From assembly GCA_037951105.1 (NCBI GenBank), contig JBAMJV010001394.1, forward strand, positions 1-64,000: a stretch of DNA of 64,000 nt. The letters are read 5' to 3'. The stretch comes from Echinarachnius parma (taxonomy: Eukaryota; Echinodermata; Echinoidea; Clypeasteroida; Echinarachniidae). Positions 33,547 to 44,948 of the stretch are shown here, in pieces (within the stretch, counting starts at the first letter, position 1; each line of letters starts with the position of its first letter). Below the pieces are notes generated by a model, which saw nothing but the letters and a program-made list of their open reading frames with translations, was not told the origin of the DNA and did no database searches. The translations under genes were made by a program, and so were the position numbers.

Positions 33547-34383
33547 TTAAAGGGATAGTTGAGTATTGGTCAAACTTAACTTTAGTAACCAAAACCTGCA
33601 CGATTACGATACAAACTAATAGTTATAACTTCACCATGCTCGAAAAGTATACACAATTACAAACGACAAAGTAAAACCCCTGTTATCATTCAAAAAGAGC
33701 CGTTACAACTCGAAGTGTCAAATTAACTCGGCGCGAAGCACTAGCGTTGTAGGTCCTAATACGGGACTGTATAGTGCAGTGTGCGGTAATACGGGACTGT
33801 AGTGCAGTCACTGTGTGCGGTAATACAGTAGTACGGTACGTGTATATTATGTATCGCAACCATAGAAGTATGACTCCAACACTGCCGTTGACGCAACTCG
33901 CAAGCCCCATTCGCATTCGTTCGCCTTTCGTTCACAGTCGCGCTAACACACGGAGAGACTGGTCCATGAGGCGCATATATCACTGATTTTTTGCGGAATG
34001 GAAGGAAAAATCATAATCTTAATCCACCCGGTAGTTGGATCACATATTGGAGAGTAAATTGCTGGTAAGTACCGTATCATATGCATAGTTTTAAGCACAA
34101 TTAGCGTGCACACAAATATTTGGTTTCAGTCTTTTATTAGGAGAACATAGAACGCTAGTGCCTCGCACTAGCGGTTCTAAAAAGTGATACCCGGGCGTCA
34201 ACCACTTTTATATGATATTTTGAAAGCAAATTTCACAACAATTAGAGCATTTGAATGGAAATTATTATTATTTCCCATGTTTTTTTCGATGATCTTTCAT
34301 ATGGAATTGAAATCAACCAAATCCGTTACAATCGATGTTGGGGGGGCACTTTGGAAATTACCAAAACTCAACTTGGCCTTTAA
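33547..34383. mobile_element. TTAA-ended element related to family D, about 837 bp, with internal element
   Basis: The left end TTAAAGGGATAGTTGAGTAT, then TGG, is mirrored by CCAAAACTCAACTTGG then CCTTTAA at the right. The left 170 bp matches the copy at 24809 in reverse (CTGTTATCATTCAAAAAGAG). Within it AGCACTAGCGTT (33735) and AACGCTAGTGCCTCGCACTA (34151) form inverted ends of a CpG-rich internal segment. Confidence 0.65.
33757..33840 (+). repeat. Short tandem repeat, period about 30-35 bp, three units
   Basis: TAATACGGGACTGTA, GTGCAGT and GTGTGCGG repeat twice in full, and TAATACAGTAGTACGG begins a third unit. It sits inside the larger element at 33547-34383. Confidence 0.75.
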
Positions 34384-36732
34384 TATTCATCCATTTATCC
34401 CAAAACTCACAGGTTTAAACATGATAATCACCTCTTAATTACAAAAAGTGACATTGCACCTTCTCTTTCAGAATTTCAATAAAACTTCCTCCCAGATTTT
34501 GTCATTCCCATATTAAACAGACTTTAATATACAGTACAACTGGTACTCGTAGCCCTCCCCACTTTGTATACTCAGAAGGTTGTCCTAGCAATGAGCACAA
34601 GAGGGCAGCATGCCACTAATATCTCCTGCCAGTTCCAATCTTTCCTCTGGCACAACACGCTTGGTTCTAGAACTCAAGCCCGCTGGCAAAGAACGTGACC
34701 AATTTAAATACTTATTGTAATCAAATTATTTCTCCTTCATTACATCTTTAACTCCATTTTTATGCCTTCATCTCTCTACAAATATTTTTCCATTTCCCTT
34801 TTCTGTTACTCATGAATACCCTTCTCCTTTTAATCTTCTGTTCTATTCTTGTCCTTCTTTCTTATTTGATTTTTCTTCTTATTCCACTCATAATGGGTAG
34901 GTCAATCATGCTATTTGACTTTTTAGGGGTCAACTTTATTTTGCGAAACCTTCCTCCAACAATGTTGTTCTTGTAAATATCATGCACAATTCAGAGACTT
35001 AGTTTCATATAAAATATTGGTATGCAAACAGAGAGCTAAATAACAATCTTATTTGAATGAACAACAAATATTGAACTTGAGGTGAGAGAGGGGTCAAATC
35101 GAAGTTGAACAAATTTTTGCTTGGCTTTTCGTTTTCTCTTTTATCTTCATATTGCATCTTCATTCATGTCTGTATGATTTATGATTAAAATATTCCACTT
35201 GAACAGATACTGTAATCATACACTTACAGAAATTAATATTCAAATATTGTAGTAATTGGTCAAGAAATTAATCATGCGACCACAAAACCTTTATAAAGTT
35301 GCCAAATGTAAAGCTGGGAAAAATTCAGTAAATAGCTGACTTTGTCAATACAGTGTCTGTGTCCATACTAGATTTCTGACCCTTTATGTATTTTACCGAA
35401 GTATAACAAGTTATATATATCACCCGAAAGCTACGATAATGGAGAATTTAGGAATACCCAAATCAGACTATTTAAATGTTGTGACACTATTTGGGTTTGT
35501 TGGTGGCAGATCACATAACACAGGTTATAAGAATGTGCTATGAGAACTATTATGACTTAAATTTCAGCCTATCCATGCTCGATATTATATTCCCTTCCTT
35601 ATTTTAATAGCAGGCTTGGTCCACTTAGCATATCTCTGATTCACACTTGGACTAGGCCCAGTTGGGTTCCAGTCCTTTCAAAGAAGACCACCACCGTTAG
35701 GAATGCCAGACCCTGGTCCAGTCTCTGTGGTCCAACTGGGACTGTGGCAAGGGTGCTAGACCACAGGAATTACTCAATATAAAGAGTTCATGAACAAAAT
35801 ATGATAAAGGCACTTTTGTCATTTTAAGATAACTAGTGGTACGGTACCATAAAACAAAATATTGCCTTGTAACACCTTTATTCCATAACAAGGCAAACTT
35901 CTGAAGATGTGATTGGCAATATATCAGACATTTTCTAATTATTTTCAGTGTTTTACAGGTTTCAAATTTGGAATTGCTAAAAATGTTTTTAACCGTTTTT
36001 TTGGCACTTAATTGGTACAAATACACACTTAATGACTGCAACAAATATTAACCTTTCTTGTAAAATAATGTACCTTCTTGGTAGAAAATGAGCGGAGTTT
36101 ACACAAATACAGTAGGCTAAATATAGAGGTGAAATCATGTCATTTATTGTAATTTTGAGTAATTAATACTAAATATAACACATGGACTAATTGTATGTTA
36201 AAGTTTACCCAGTAACCAATGGATCAAAATAATGTAGGGTTCAATTTTACCCTTCAATAATAATTCAGGTCAAAGTGTGAATAATAACTCAATGGTCTTT
36301 TAGAAACCATGCATGGTTAAAATTAATTTTACCCAGAATTTTCCTTTGCATTATCAAATTATGCTATTTGCATGCAAAATAGATTTAACATGGTTCCACA
36401 TGTTATATTCTGATTGTAAGATACTTGAATGCAAACCTGTATGTAGCTCATATTGTAGGTCAATTGGCAACGGGGACACTCATTCAATGTTGATTAACAA
36501 TAAATTTCTATCTGGAATTCAGAATTGCCAATCTGGCTATCTCATCCGCAAGGACGCACAGAATATTAATCTAGAATTGCAATGGAAGCAACCGTGCACC
36601 ACTTCAGCAATTTTGTTTTATTCACAGTGCAATTTATTGTGAATGTCTTCCTTATTCAGAATTATTCGATAAAATGCTTGGAATTGGTGCATCAAACGTA
36701 TCGTTTACTTCAATGGCCATCACTTACACTAC
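34384..36732. other. AT-rich presumed intron
   Basis: CAGTTGGGTTCCAG near 35649 and GTCCAACTGGGAC near 35729 form a possible hairpin. Open frames of 109-115 codons (35697-36044 minus, 36313-36642 plus) carry no recognisable domain, and I consider them chance. Confidence 0.4.
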
Positions 36733-36740
36733 ATAAGAAA

Positions 36741-36911
36741 CAGTGGCGTAGCGTGGTCGGACTGATTGGGGGGGCACGAAAATTATTGGGGGGGCACACC
36801 TTATGTATTTCTTTGTTTTTTCAAAAAATGTCCCCTTATGTTTTCTATTGTTTTTTCGAAATTATTGGGGGGGCACGTGCCCCCCCGTGCCCCCCCGTAG
36901 CTACGCCACTG
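36741..36911. mobile_element. hAT-like MITE with 12-bp perfect TIRs and 8-bp target duplication
   Basis: It starts CAGTGGCGTAGC and ends GCTACGCCACTG, which are exact inverted repeats. The octamer ATAAGAAA flanks it at 36733-36740 and 36912-36919. Inside, ATTGGGGGGGCAC occurs three times and CCCCTTATG once. It is the best-preserved copy of the family also at 7729, 26028 and probably 45163. Confidence 0.95.
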
Positions 36912-37078
36912 ATAAGAAAATAAGTAGTTTGCTTAAATTGATTTCACTGACCAACATGAATGGATGGACACCGTGACAGTGTCATACATGTAGCTTTATT
37001 TTTAAAGAAAATTATAATACCCTTTTATGATATCGGCTGATTTTGCTAAAGAAGTATTGTTTTGTTGTCTTAATTTGC

Positions 37079-37388
37079 TTTTGGTTTGGTTTGGTTTGGT
37101 TTGGGTTAGTTTAGTCTAGTCTAGTCTAGTCTAGTCTAGTCTAGTCTAGTCTAGCCTAGCCTAGTCTAGTCTAGTTTAGTCTAGTCTAGTCTAGTTTAGT
37201 TTAAAGTTAAATGTTAAGTTAAGTTAAGTTAAGTTTGTTCAGGTTTGGTTTGGTTTGGTTTGGTTTCTGTTCAACTTGGTTTGATTTGATTTGATTTGAT
37301 TTGGTTTAATTTGATTTGATTTGATTTGATTTGATTTGATTTGATTTGATTTGATTTGATTTGATTTGATTTGATTTGATTTGGTTTG
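37079..37388 (+). repeat. Pentanucleotide satellite that changes register of sequence
   Basis: The array moves through GGTTT units (37083-37103), CTAGT/TTAGT units (37106-37200), TTAAG units (about 37208-37233), GGTTT again, and GATTT units (37278-37383). All have a 5-bp period, so the subarrays look like one array locally homogenised to different variants. Confidence 0.95.
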
Positions 37389-39611
37389 TTTAACATTCTA
37401 TAGATTCTACAGATATTGTCCACATGTAAGGTGACACATCAAATAATCCCAAGCAATGCTTCAATATGATCTGTCAAAGTACAAATGTGCAAAACACATA
37501 AATAATGTAAAAACAAGTCCCCAATCTACAATAAATGTTCATGAAACATGGTATATGAGCTCCCACCAAAATGTCAAGCAGTAACTTAAAGGGAATAGAA
37601 CACTTAACAGTCACTTGGCCAAACTGAGGCAGTGTACATGAAACATTCATGTGATCTGCTACGTCCACTGAAGGGTGTGTGAATGTTAAATATTAGATGA
37701 ATGTCAGGCCGTTGAAATATGATCAATCACGCAATTTGCCATTTGATGATTCATTGTCAAAGGTTTGTACACAGTTTAAATATCCCCAAGGATCAATTAT
37801 GATTGAATATTAATGATTAAATTATCATCCCATAGGATAACTAACAAATCAATCATAAATATCTCAATGACAAAAGATAAATTCCAAGAAAATAAACATT
37901 CTCATGCCTCTATTATTTCAGACTGGTTCATTTTGGTGTAACTTGCATTCTCTGTACACATGTAGATCATAGAGGAAGCATTTCTGGACCAGCTCTTATC
38001 AGGTTTGAGCTTTAAAAAAAGTATGATAAAAGTTCAATATCAGTGATTCTGGTTGGACAAAGTTACTAACATTTTTCCTTTAAACTTAAGGGATCTAGTA
38101 ACATTGTTAAAATTCTCAAATCTTACTTGGAACTATTCTCACATACCTCATCGTATTTTTTTTTTGCAATACCAATAAAAGCATGGAACAGCTTTCAGTT
38201 TTCCAAATTGCTCTTTCATTATAAAGACATGTACGGTTGTCAAAGTTTTCAGATTCATAATTATCTTCTGGATACGTTTAATGAGTGTACAGCGAACATA
38301 TTTTTTAGCGAATATCACTTTGTATTTTTGCTCATTTCTCATGACATTTATTTAATGTGGAATTTTCACACATCACTGAGTGGATATGCCAGATCTCAGA
38401 TCACGTTTTATCAACCATTTGCCAGTTTTTGCAACATGTATGTCAAAAATATTCTAGATCCCTTTAACCCTCAGCAAGATCAGGTTGAACTAATATAATT
38501 TTCCCATATTGCTGCTCTCCTACAAAGCAGTGTTGAGAGATTTTATTGCTCTATCAGCTACATTTCAATCCACAATACATGCTGAAAATTATTAGTTTTT
38601 AAATCATCACTGACAATAACATTATGACTCTGAAAAGTGACACTATTCTTTTGGATTATGGGCTAAGTATTCACCAATATTTTTTTCTGAGAGATTTACT
38701 GGGCCTATTAGGAGCCCTTCACTAAAAAATGTCTGATGAAAAAATATCACCTTTTAGAGAAATAATGGCAACAAAATTATGACTGTGAAAACTAATACTT
38801 GAGATGCGCAACATGCAGCATGTTCACGATCATGACCTAACAACATATTGTTTATGAGTTTGTCAAATATCCATGGCCTCCACCTGTAGTGGAAGAAGAG
38901 AAAATGCACAGTACAAAAAACAACGAAGCAGAGCGGAAACCTGCTTTCAAGAATGTAAAACAATGCAAAACACTGCACATTGCTTGGAATATTGCACTAA
39001 AATTGAACAAAATATGGTAGATTCCAAAATCAAATAAATATCAACACGGGGGAAAACTTAACCCAAAGTCGACTTTGCATAAATTTGTTCTATCCATCAT
39101 GATTCTGTTCATGCTCTTTTTGCATAGCTCCATGGCAAAATAGATGCCATTAAAAAGCTGTGCACATCATTTTGATTTTTGGTTTATCCCTTGTTTCTCA
39201 TCCTTTGAGTTTGTGCTTCTGACTAGCATCACTAGAGTTTACAGCTTTGTGGTCAGAGCACAGGTATAACAATCTACATGTATGAGATATCAGGTTCAAT
39301 GATTGCTGTGGAAGCCTATATATATTTTGCTTTTCTTTATCCTACAACAAGTTAGTATGAAGAAAGCATTTAAGCAAAAAATGTACTGAACGCCCTTGCC
39401 CTAAGCTTCTCACTCTCACCCAACAACTGGGGAGGATATTTGAGTAGAGTGTTGATATAGCTATGCACAGATGTTGCTCTGTGAAAACAAAGCCTAGAGT
39501 AAGGATGCCCCAGTGTCTACATATTAACATACATGTATGTTCATGCCATGAAGGCGTTTTACGGTACAAAGGGGGAGGGGGTGAGCAGACGATAGGGGGC
39601 TGCAGCCCAGC
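37389..39611. other. Presumed intron with one degenerate family A element
   Basis: A decayed family A copy lies at about 37915-38010 (AACTTGCATTCTCTGTACAC, ATCATAGAGG). AGGGATCTAGTAACATTGTT at 38088 also occurs near 57920. The 123-codon plus-strand frame at 38127-38498 is AT-rich and unrecognised; I do not call it a gene. Confidence 0.4.
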
Positions 39612-39634
39612 ACCCCCCCCCCCCCCCCCCCCCC
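39612..39634. repeat. Poly-C run
   Basis: About 23 C residues directly before the family B element that starts at 39642. Confidence 0.9.
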
Positions 39635-39641
39635 AATGCTG

Positions 39642-39721
39642 TTAACCCCTTGACTATGGGAACCAAGAGGGTTGTGTAGAAAGTCTATTGCGATTTCAAA
39701 AACTCGAAGGGAACGGGTTAA
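39642..39721 (+). mobile_element. TTAA micro-element, family B
   Basis: It starts TTAACCCCTTGACTATGGGA and ends CTCGAAGGGAACGGGTTAA. A closely similar copy is at 41928-42007. TTAA bounds both sides. Confidence 0.8.
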
Positions 39722-39746
39722 CTAAGGCAAAGGGCATCTCTTGGGG

Positions 39747-39822
39747 CAAACGGGTCATTTGGGGGCAAACGGGTCATTTGGGGGCAAACGGGTCATTTGG
39801 GGGCAAACGGGTCATTTGGGGG
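39747..39822 (+). repeat. Minisatellite, exact 19-bp unit, four copies
   Basis: CAAACGGGTCATTTGGGGG is repeated four times without error (starts 39747, 39766, 39785, 39804), with partial units at both sides. Alternating GGG and GGGGG runs separated by 5-6 bases give it G-quadruplex potential on the plus strand. Confidence 0.95.
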
Positions 39823-40011
39823 CAAAACTATGTCATATTCCAGCAAACTCATGTCTATCTTCATGCTAAATCATCAAATTCATATTATTTTCAGGCAAAT
39901 TGCGAGGATCTTATATTATTTTTTGCTTGCCATCTGAAAAAACCCAGGGAAGAATAATATTCTGGCCAAATCTGCCAGCCCCTCTGGCAAGATTGTGCCT
40001 GTATATATATG

Positions 40012-40256
40012 AAGAGCTTAATTCCAAAAGGGGCTATATATCCACTTTCCATAAAAAATGAGTTAACGATATCAGCGCATTACAACGTAGCTATCTAGAA
40101 ATCTGAATTTTAGGACGAATAACGAGATCAAATTCAAAATATGGAACGTTCAATTGTCATATTCCCATAGGCACATGTACAAAGTTGGACAAAGAAACCT
40201 GATATTCTCTATGAAATTGAAAAAGTGGATATAGCCCCTTTTGGAAATAAGCTCTT
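40012..40256. mobile_element. TIR element with AAGAGCTTA-TTCCAAAAGGGG ends
   Basis: The left arm (AAGAGCTTAATTCCAAAAGG, then GGCTATATATCCACTTT) is mirrored at the right (AAGTGGATATAGCCCC, then TTTTGGAAATAAGCTCTT). The arms are about 36 bp with few mismatches. The interior is non-coding. Confidence 0.8.
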
Positions 40257-40461
40257 GGTATACTCCAATGGTTCACGCACCTGCTGGGCTGAGGACACCA
40301 TTGGATTTAATATCAAATTCAAGACTGAATTTTCATTAGTGTGGAAGTGTAGACCTCATTTGGTATGTATACTGATTCTATGTCTGCACTTGTAATCACA
40401 ATGTAGAATATAATTCAGGTACTGTGTACAAACTAGAAAAGTATCTCTTCAAGTTCTAATG

Positions 40462-40575
40462 TTAATCTTTTCAGGACTGATTTATTTTGCTAATATGTAT
40501 TAGGGGCTATACCAAGATGGCATTCTCCATATACCCTAGCCTGAGTATTTTAGGGGCTAGTCCTGAATGAGTTAA
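40462..40575 (-). mobile_element. TTAA micro-element, family A, enlarged
   Basis: TTAATCTTTTCAGGACTGAT at the left and CTAGTCCTGAATGAGTTAA at the right, with a GGCATTCTCCATATACCCTA core. It is about 20 bp longer than most copies. Confidence 0.65.
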
Positions 40576-40773
40576 TTTGAATTTGATTAAATATAATCAA
40601 AGTGCTAATTTGAATCCAATGAAAGGGACAAGTTTTAACAATTGTTTCCACTTGTTTTAATCAAGGAATATATCCTTAACTTGAACATCGTAATAAAATC
40701 ATATATTACGTTTACTAATAAAATAATGATCATTCCCAAATACTAAATTGATGCTCTCTTTCCTTAGAACTCA

Positions 40774-40944
40774 GGGGTCCGTTTCATGAAAGGGTCTTAG
40801 TAAGAACGTATTAACCATCACGTCTTTGTATTCCAACCTTGTCCTCTGTGATTGAAACAAACACCATCCATATGTCCGTAGATCAGTCACAGTCATGTGA
40901 CAGTTAAGACGGTTTTAACTTAGACCCTTTCATGAAAAGGGCCC
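40774..40944. mobile_element. TIR element with GGGTCCGTTTCATGAAAGGG ends
   Basis: The left end GGGTCCGTTTCATGAAAGGG followed by TCTTAG is mirrored by AGACCCTTTCATGAAAAGGG then CCC at the right. The interior also has partly complementary AAGACGGTTTTAACTTAG and TTAGTAAGAACGTATTAACC. Confidence 0.7.
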
Positions 40945-41927
40945 TAGGTTTCAAGCACTGATCTTGCACAATTACACATGTACACACCATTCAACTGCAA
41001 CTTGTGAATCAACACTCTTGAAATCTAGTTTTCAAGAAGAAAAAAATAGAGAAAGATCAATAAAACTCTGTTCACCCTAATTAGCAGACCATTATTTACA
41101 ATGTATTGATTCAATTCAAGAGCAGCTTTAAAATGATTTAAATAAATGCACCCTACATCCTATGCCCACAAAGAGACTTGACACTCATTGCAAGGTGGTA
41201 GTTGTGTCAAATACCAACTTTTCAGAGGGGTATTATCCACCAAAATCAAGAGCTAAAAAGGGGTGCTAATGAGATGATCCCTAAATCCTTAACTTGCCAA
41301 TAAAGATAAAATGCCTATTGTAAGAGACCACTTGAAATCAATTAAAAGGGTCAATTATTTCCTAATGGGTAATTGCTGCCAGTTTTCTATTTTCAAAATC
41401 AATAGCAGCTTAACTGAGCTTGCCCTATAAGAGACTTGGCATCTTTTGTAGGCCTACTTGAAATCAGTTAAAATGTTAATTTCCCTTTTGAAAGGGCTAT
41501 CAGGTAATTGAATCACAATAAGGTTTTCATGGAGAATGAAAGTGGGAAGTCAATTCTCATTTCTTTTACATATTTTCAATTGAATAACCATTATTCAAAA
41601 CATAAATATGGACCCTTTTTGCTTCAAATTTATAAACTTTTAGTTTCTTTTAGTTAATTTTTCTGTTTGTTTGCTGATATTTGATTGTGATGTATTTGAA
41701 ATGTTATTTTTGTATGCAGTAAATAGCCAATTTGTACCAAGTACCAACAAGGCAGTATACTTATAATCATGTATGTTTGTTGAAATTTGATAATGATATT
41801 TGAAATGTTGATTTATTAAAAATGTGCAGTAAAAAGCCAATTTATTCAGAGTACCAATAATGCACTATAATACTGTATAATACCAGCAAAACATTTCCAA
41901 CTCCTTCAGTTTGCTTACTAGTTTGTT
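40945..41927. other. AT-rich presumed intron with diverged local repeats
   Basis: GAGACTTG(A/G)CA-CTCATT/TCTTTTG followed by CTACTTGAAATCA(G/A)TTAAA-like blocks recur between 41170 and 41480. A unit with GATATTTGAAATGTT, TGCAGTAAA(T/A)AGCCAATTT and AGTACCAA(C/T)AA is present twice at 41672-41880. Confidence 0.45.
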
Positions 41928-42007
41928 TTAACCCCTTGACTACGGGAACCGGGTGGGTTGTGTACAAAGTCTATGGGGATTTCAGAAACTTGTAGGGAAC
42001 AGGTTAA
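41928..42007 (+). mobile_element. TTAA micro-element, family B
   Basis: It starts TTAACCCCTTGACTACGGGA, contains TCTATGGGGATTTCAGAAAC and ends TGTAGGGAACAGGTTAA. It is one of the better preserved copies. Confidence 0.85.
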
Positions 42008-42329
42008 TATGAATCTTATTTCTTCAATGTGCATTCAATGACACCTTCTAGTGGAGTTTTATACTACAGGAAAAAATAAGAGATCTGCATTCCTCTGCTA
42101 ACCATTGCATAACCATCTACAATGCGGACAAAAGTAGAAATGTTTACAGTAAACTCAAACAAATGCTCTACACAACAGTGGCAAACAACAAGCTCCATTC
42201 TGAAAGCTATTCAGCTCAAATGGAATAGATCCACAACACAAAAGCTAATCTCAAGTTACATTTGGGGTGAAATAGGCGATGCAGAGAGAAACATATTTAC
42301 GTGGATCGCTGGAGCACGACAAATCGTCT

Positions 42330-42720
42330 TTTTTTCTTCTTTCTTATGCTCTCTTTTCTCCTCTTCCATTCTCTCCCTTGTCTCTATCTCCCTCTCTCCA
42401 CAATTGCTCTTTCTAGTTGCTACCCCCTTTCTTCTTCCTTCTCTCCCCTCCTCTGTCTTTCTCTATCCCCTCTCTCTTTCTCCTCTTTTGTTCTTCACCT
42501 ATTCTATGTTACCGTCTTGCTCCACTCTTTCTATCTCTTGCTCTCTCTCTACTTCCTTTCCTCTCTCCTTCTGTCTTTCTCTATCCCCCTCTCTTTCTCC
42601 TTGTAGTTCTTCTCCTATTCTCTTTCCCGTCTCTTCCCCCATCTCTCTATCCCCTTTTTCCTCTTTCCTCCTCTATCTTTCTCTTTCCACCTCTCTTTCT
42701 TTTTTCTCCTTCTCGGTTAC
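42330..42720. repeat. Polypyrimidine (CT-rich) tract of about 390 bp
   Basis: Plus-strand TCTC/CCTC sequence with blocks such as CTTTCTCTATCCCC repeated (near 42458, 42576 and 42641). The Ser/Leu/Pro-rich frames (up to 241 codons) across it are artefacts of this composition. Confidence 0.85.
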
Positions 42721-43639
42721 CTCTCACACTGCATGCAATACAGTTGCTATTTTGTCTGCATCATGCTGTAAACAGAGGGTCCTTCCACCTCTCGTCTGTA
42801 AAGCTCAGGAATGCATTTTCTTTGTAAGGACTTCTTTGTGTGGCTAATTGCAAATTTTTGTAAAATCCTTAAATTTTACGAGGGGCTTTGTAGATTGCTC
42901 TTTATTCAGAAAATTTGGTGTCTGAATAAAAGCCATAATTTGTCATGCTTTGCTTTCAAAGTTTTGAAAAATATTATGATGTGGTATGAAGATAATTGTC
43001 TAGACTATAGATATGAAATGTATGTTGATTTGCAGAGTTGTATACTATGTCTATGCACTGTTTAGTTCTTAATTATACTCTGCAATAGAAGGGTTTTGTG
43101 GATTACACCTTCACAAAAGAAGCATGAAAATTAATAAATTGATATTTCGAGACCAAATCAAACTTTGTCGGACTAGTTCATTTTCATTAGTATCCAATGG
43201 TGTATTCCTTGATAACTTGTAAGTTGTAGGAATAGGGTCACATTTATTGAAGAGTATCTCAATTAATCTAGATGGTTATTTATAGTATTAGCATTTATTA
43301 TCATCATCATACTTCCTCTGGTACATTAGCTGGCCAGGGAAAGTTACATCTAAGGCATATCATTGATATTGTAATTACTGAACAGAATACCGCCACCGCA
43401 TCACAAGCTAGCCGCAAATTACATGTAATCAGAGGCACTATTAGTATTATCGTCTGCTAGCAGATTAGCACCGCCAAAGAAGTTGCACGACTTTTCTCAC
43501 TGAAGTGCGGGGCTAGCAAAAATGCACTTCACAAGAACACTCATAACTTCTTACTCCACGACAAACTTAAGCAGAAAATCATATAGTCATACAGTACAAC
43601 ATCTAATCTACGGATATATGTTTATTAATTATTACTCAC
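42721..43639. other. First-intron start region, nothing else recognised
   Basis: Downstream (minus sense) of the proposed first exon. CpG content is higher at 43380-43640 than further left, consistent with a promoter-proximal zone. No additional exon was identified. Confidence 0.4.
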
Positions 43640-43777
43640 GTCGTCCAGAGTATCGTCTGAGTCGCAATCATCCAGCGATGCCAATCCAAAACTTCCAAGT
43701 TGATCGCTCCATCTTTCGTCCCACTTTCTCGAGGACAGGTGGTAGAGGCGATGTTCCTTGCCGTCCGACCAGCTCAT
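43640..43777 (-). CDS. First coding exon of an unrecognised gene
   Basis: This is a 46-codon minus-strand exon. The ATG at 43775-43777 is preceded two codons upstream by an in-frame TGA, so it is a true initiation site if translated. The frame ends GACGAC followed by a consensus GTGAGT donor, phase 0. The peptide reads MSWSDGKEHRLYHLSSRKWD, then ERWSDQLGSFGLASLDD, and ends in an acidic CDSDDTLDD. It has no signal peptide or membrane segment. Codons and CpG density differ from the AT-rich surroundings. The next in-phase exon I can find on this strand is 14544-14717, whose peptide begins TMWINDDD and continues the acidic character. I do not recognise the family; a soluble regulatory protein is a guess. 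At 46 codons it is easy for a length-filtered search to miss. Confidence 0.6.
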
Positions 43778-44100
43778 GTCTCAGCGATGTTTCTTGCTAA
43801 TTCCTTTGATAAATCATGTATATTTCCTTTGCTCGTAATCTATATTGAAAGTTTCATATCCAACTTGTTTTAGAACGCTCCCGACTTGAATCGTACAAGT
43901 TTCTGCCGCTACTTTGAGTTTTTACACTGATCGATAGAGACCGTGTTTACATACCGCGGTACAGGTGTTTGCGGAAAGCACCACTCTTTTCCACTCAACT
44001 CGCATCGCAGAGCATCACAACTCTGATCGGAGAAAGACAGAGAAAGAATGTTAGCGCCATCAGCGTCTATATGCTATATAACTTTATGAGTGAGAAACTT
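43778..44100 (-). promoter_or_regulatory. Putative 5' UTR and CpG-enriched promoter region
   Basis: The 320 bp upstream of the proposed start codon hold more CpG than the surrounding DNA. Examples are GTACCGCGGTATG near 43955, CGCATCGCAG near 44004 and AGCGCCATCAGCGTC near 44053. On the minus strand GTTATATAGCATATAG at about 44068-44083 could be a TATA-like element. No transcription start can be fixed from sequence alone. Confidence 0.4.
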
Positions 44101-44948
44101 TGAAAATGGCTTAATTTATTATCGAAACATGTATGTTATCAGTACAATACAAATTCAGAATGTCCTTTTTCAAATAGAAAAGCATACATCTATACCCCGT
44201 ACACTTCTCCATTATTTATTATTTTGTGTATATTTTATTTGTTGCTGTTAAATAGTCACAAACCAAAGGACTTACACAAATCATTCTATGTTGGATTTGA
44301 TTTGATATATTGATTTTCAATATTTTCAACATATATTATATAAACAATATCAAAAGTAAATTATATTCACATTTCTTGGACACAAACATGGTTGTACATA
44401 TAATTTAACAGATATGATTTACAAATGCATACATGTTAGTTGTTATTAAAAAATGACGAGGACAAGTGAGAAAGCAGCCTGGATTGTAGAATGAATGGCC
44501 CCTTCATGAAATAAAACATCTTTAAAAATATAGATCTTTAAAAATATTTACACTTACAGTGTAAATATGTAAATGTGTAAACACGGCTTGAGTCACTTAA
44601 CTTGTTGGAGACAATTTCATTGTAATATACATGGTAAACATGTGTTTTCCTAATAGTTTCTGTCTGTTACAGGATGAAACTACAAACCATCATTGCTATA
44701 AATACATGAAGAGTTTGGTTGCTATAAACACAATACATCATGTTTTATTTTGGGGATTGAAACGGGTCAAATACATAAACAGAATTAAAACAGATCATGT
44801 GATACTGTTGATAATTACATAGGCCTATCTTGATAATTATGACCATAAAAAGCGAATTTGATTGCATTTTGCAAATAACAGAAACAAAATATGATGCAAA
44901 AATACTGCTGAAAACTGCTTATCTACTATAATAATGCATGTGTAGTAC
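44101..44948. other. AT-rich intergenic DNA
   Basis: Upstream of the proposed first exon. GTAAATATGTAAATGTGTAA-like sequence near 44560 is low complexity. Nothing else was recognised. Confidence 0.4.

Noticed and set aside
38127-38498. 123-codon plus-strand frame
   Set aside because: It is AT-rich, Phe/Tyr/Ile-heavy, without motifs or splice context; chance is the simplest explanation.
42122-42847. 241-codon frame, the longest in the window
   Set aside because: Most of it is Ser/Leu/Pro from a polypyrimidine tract, and all three frames are open across it. The non-repetitive start has no recognisable domain.
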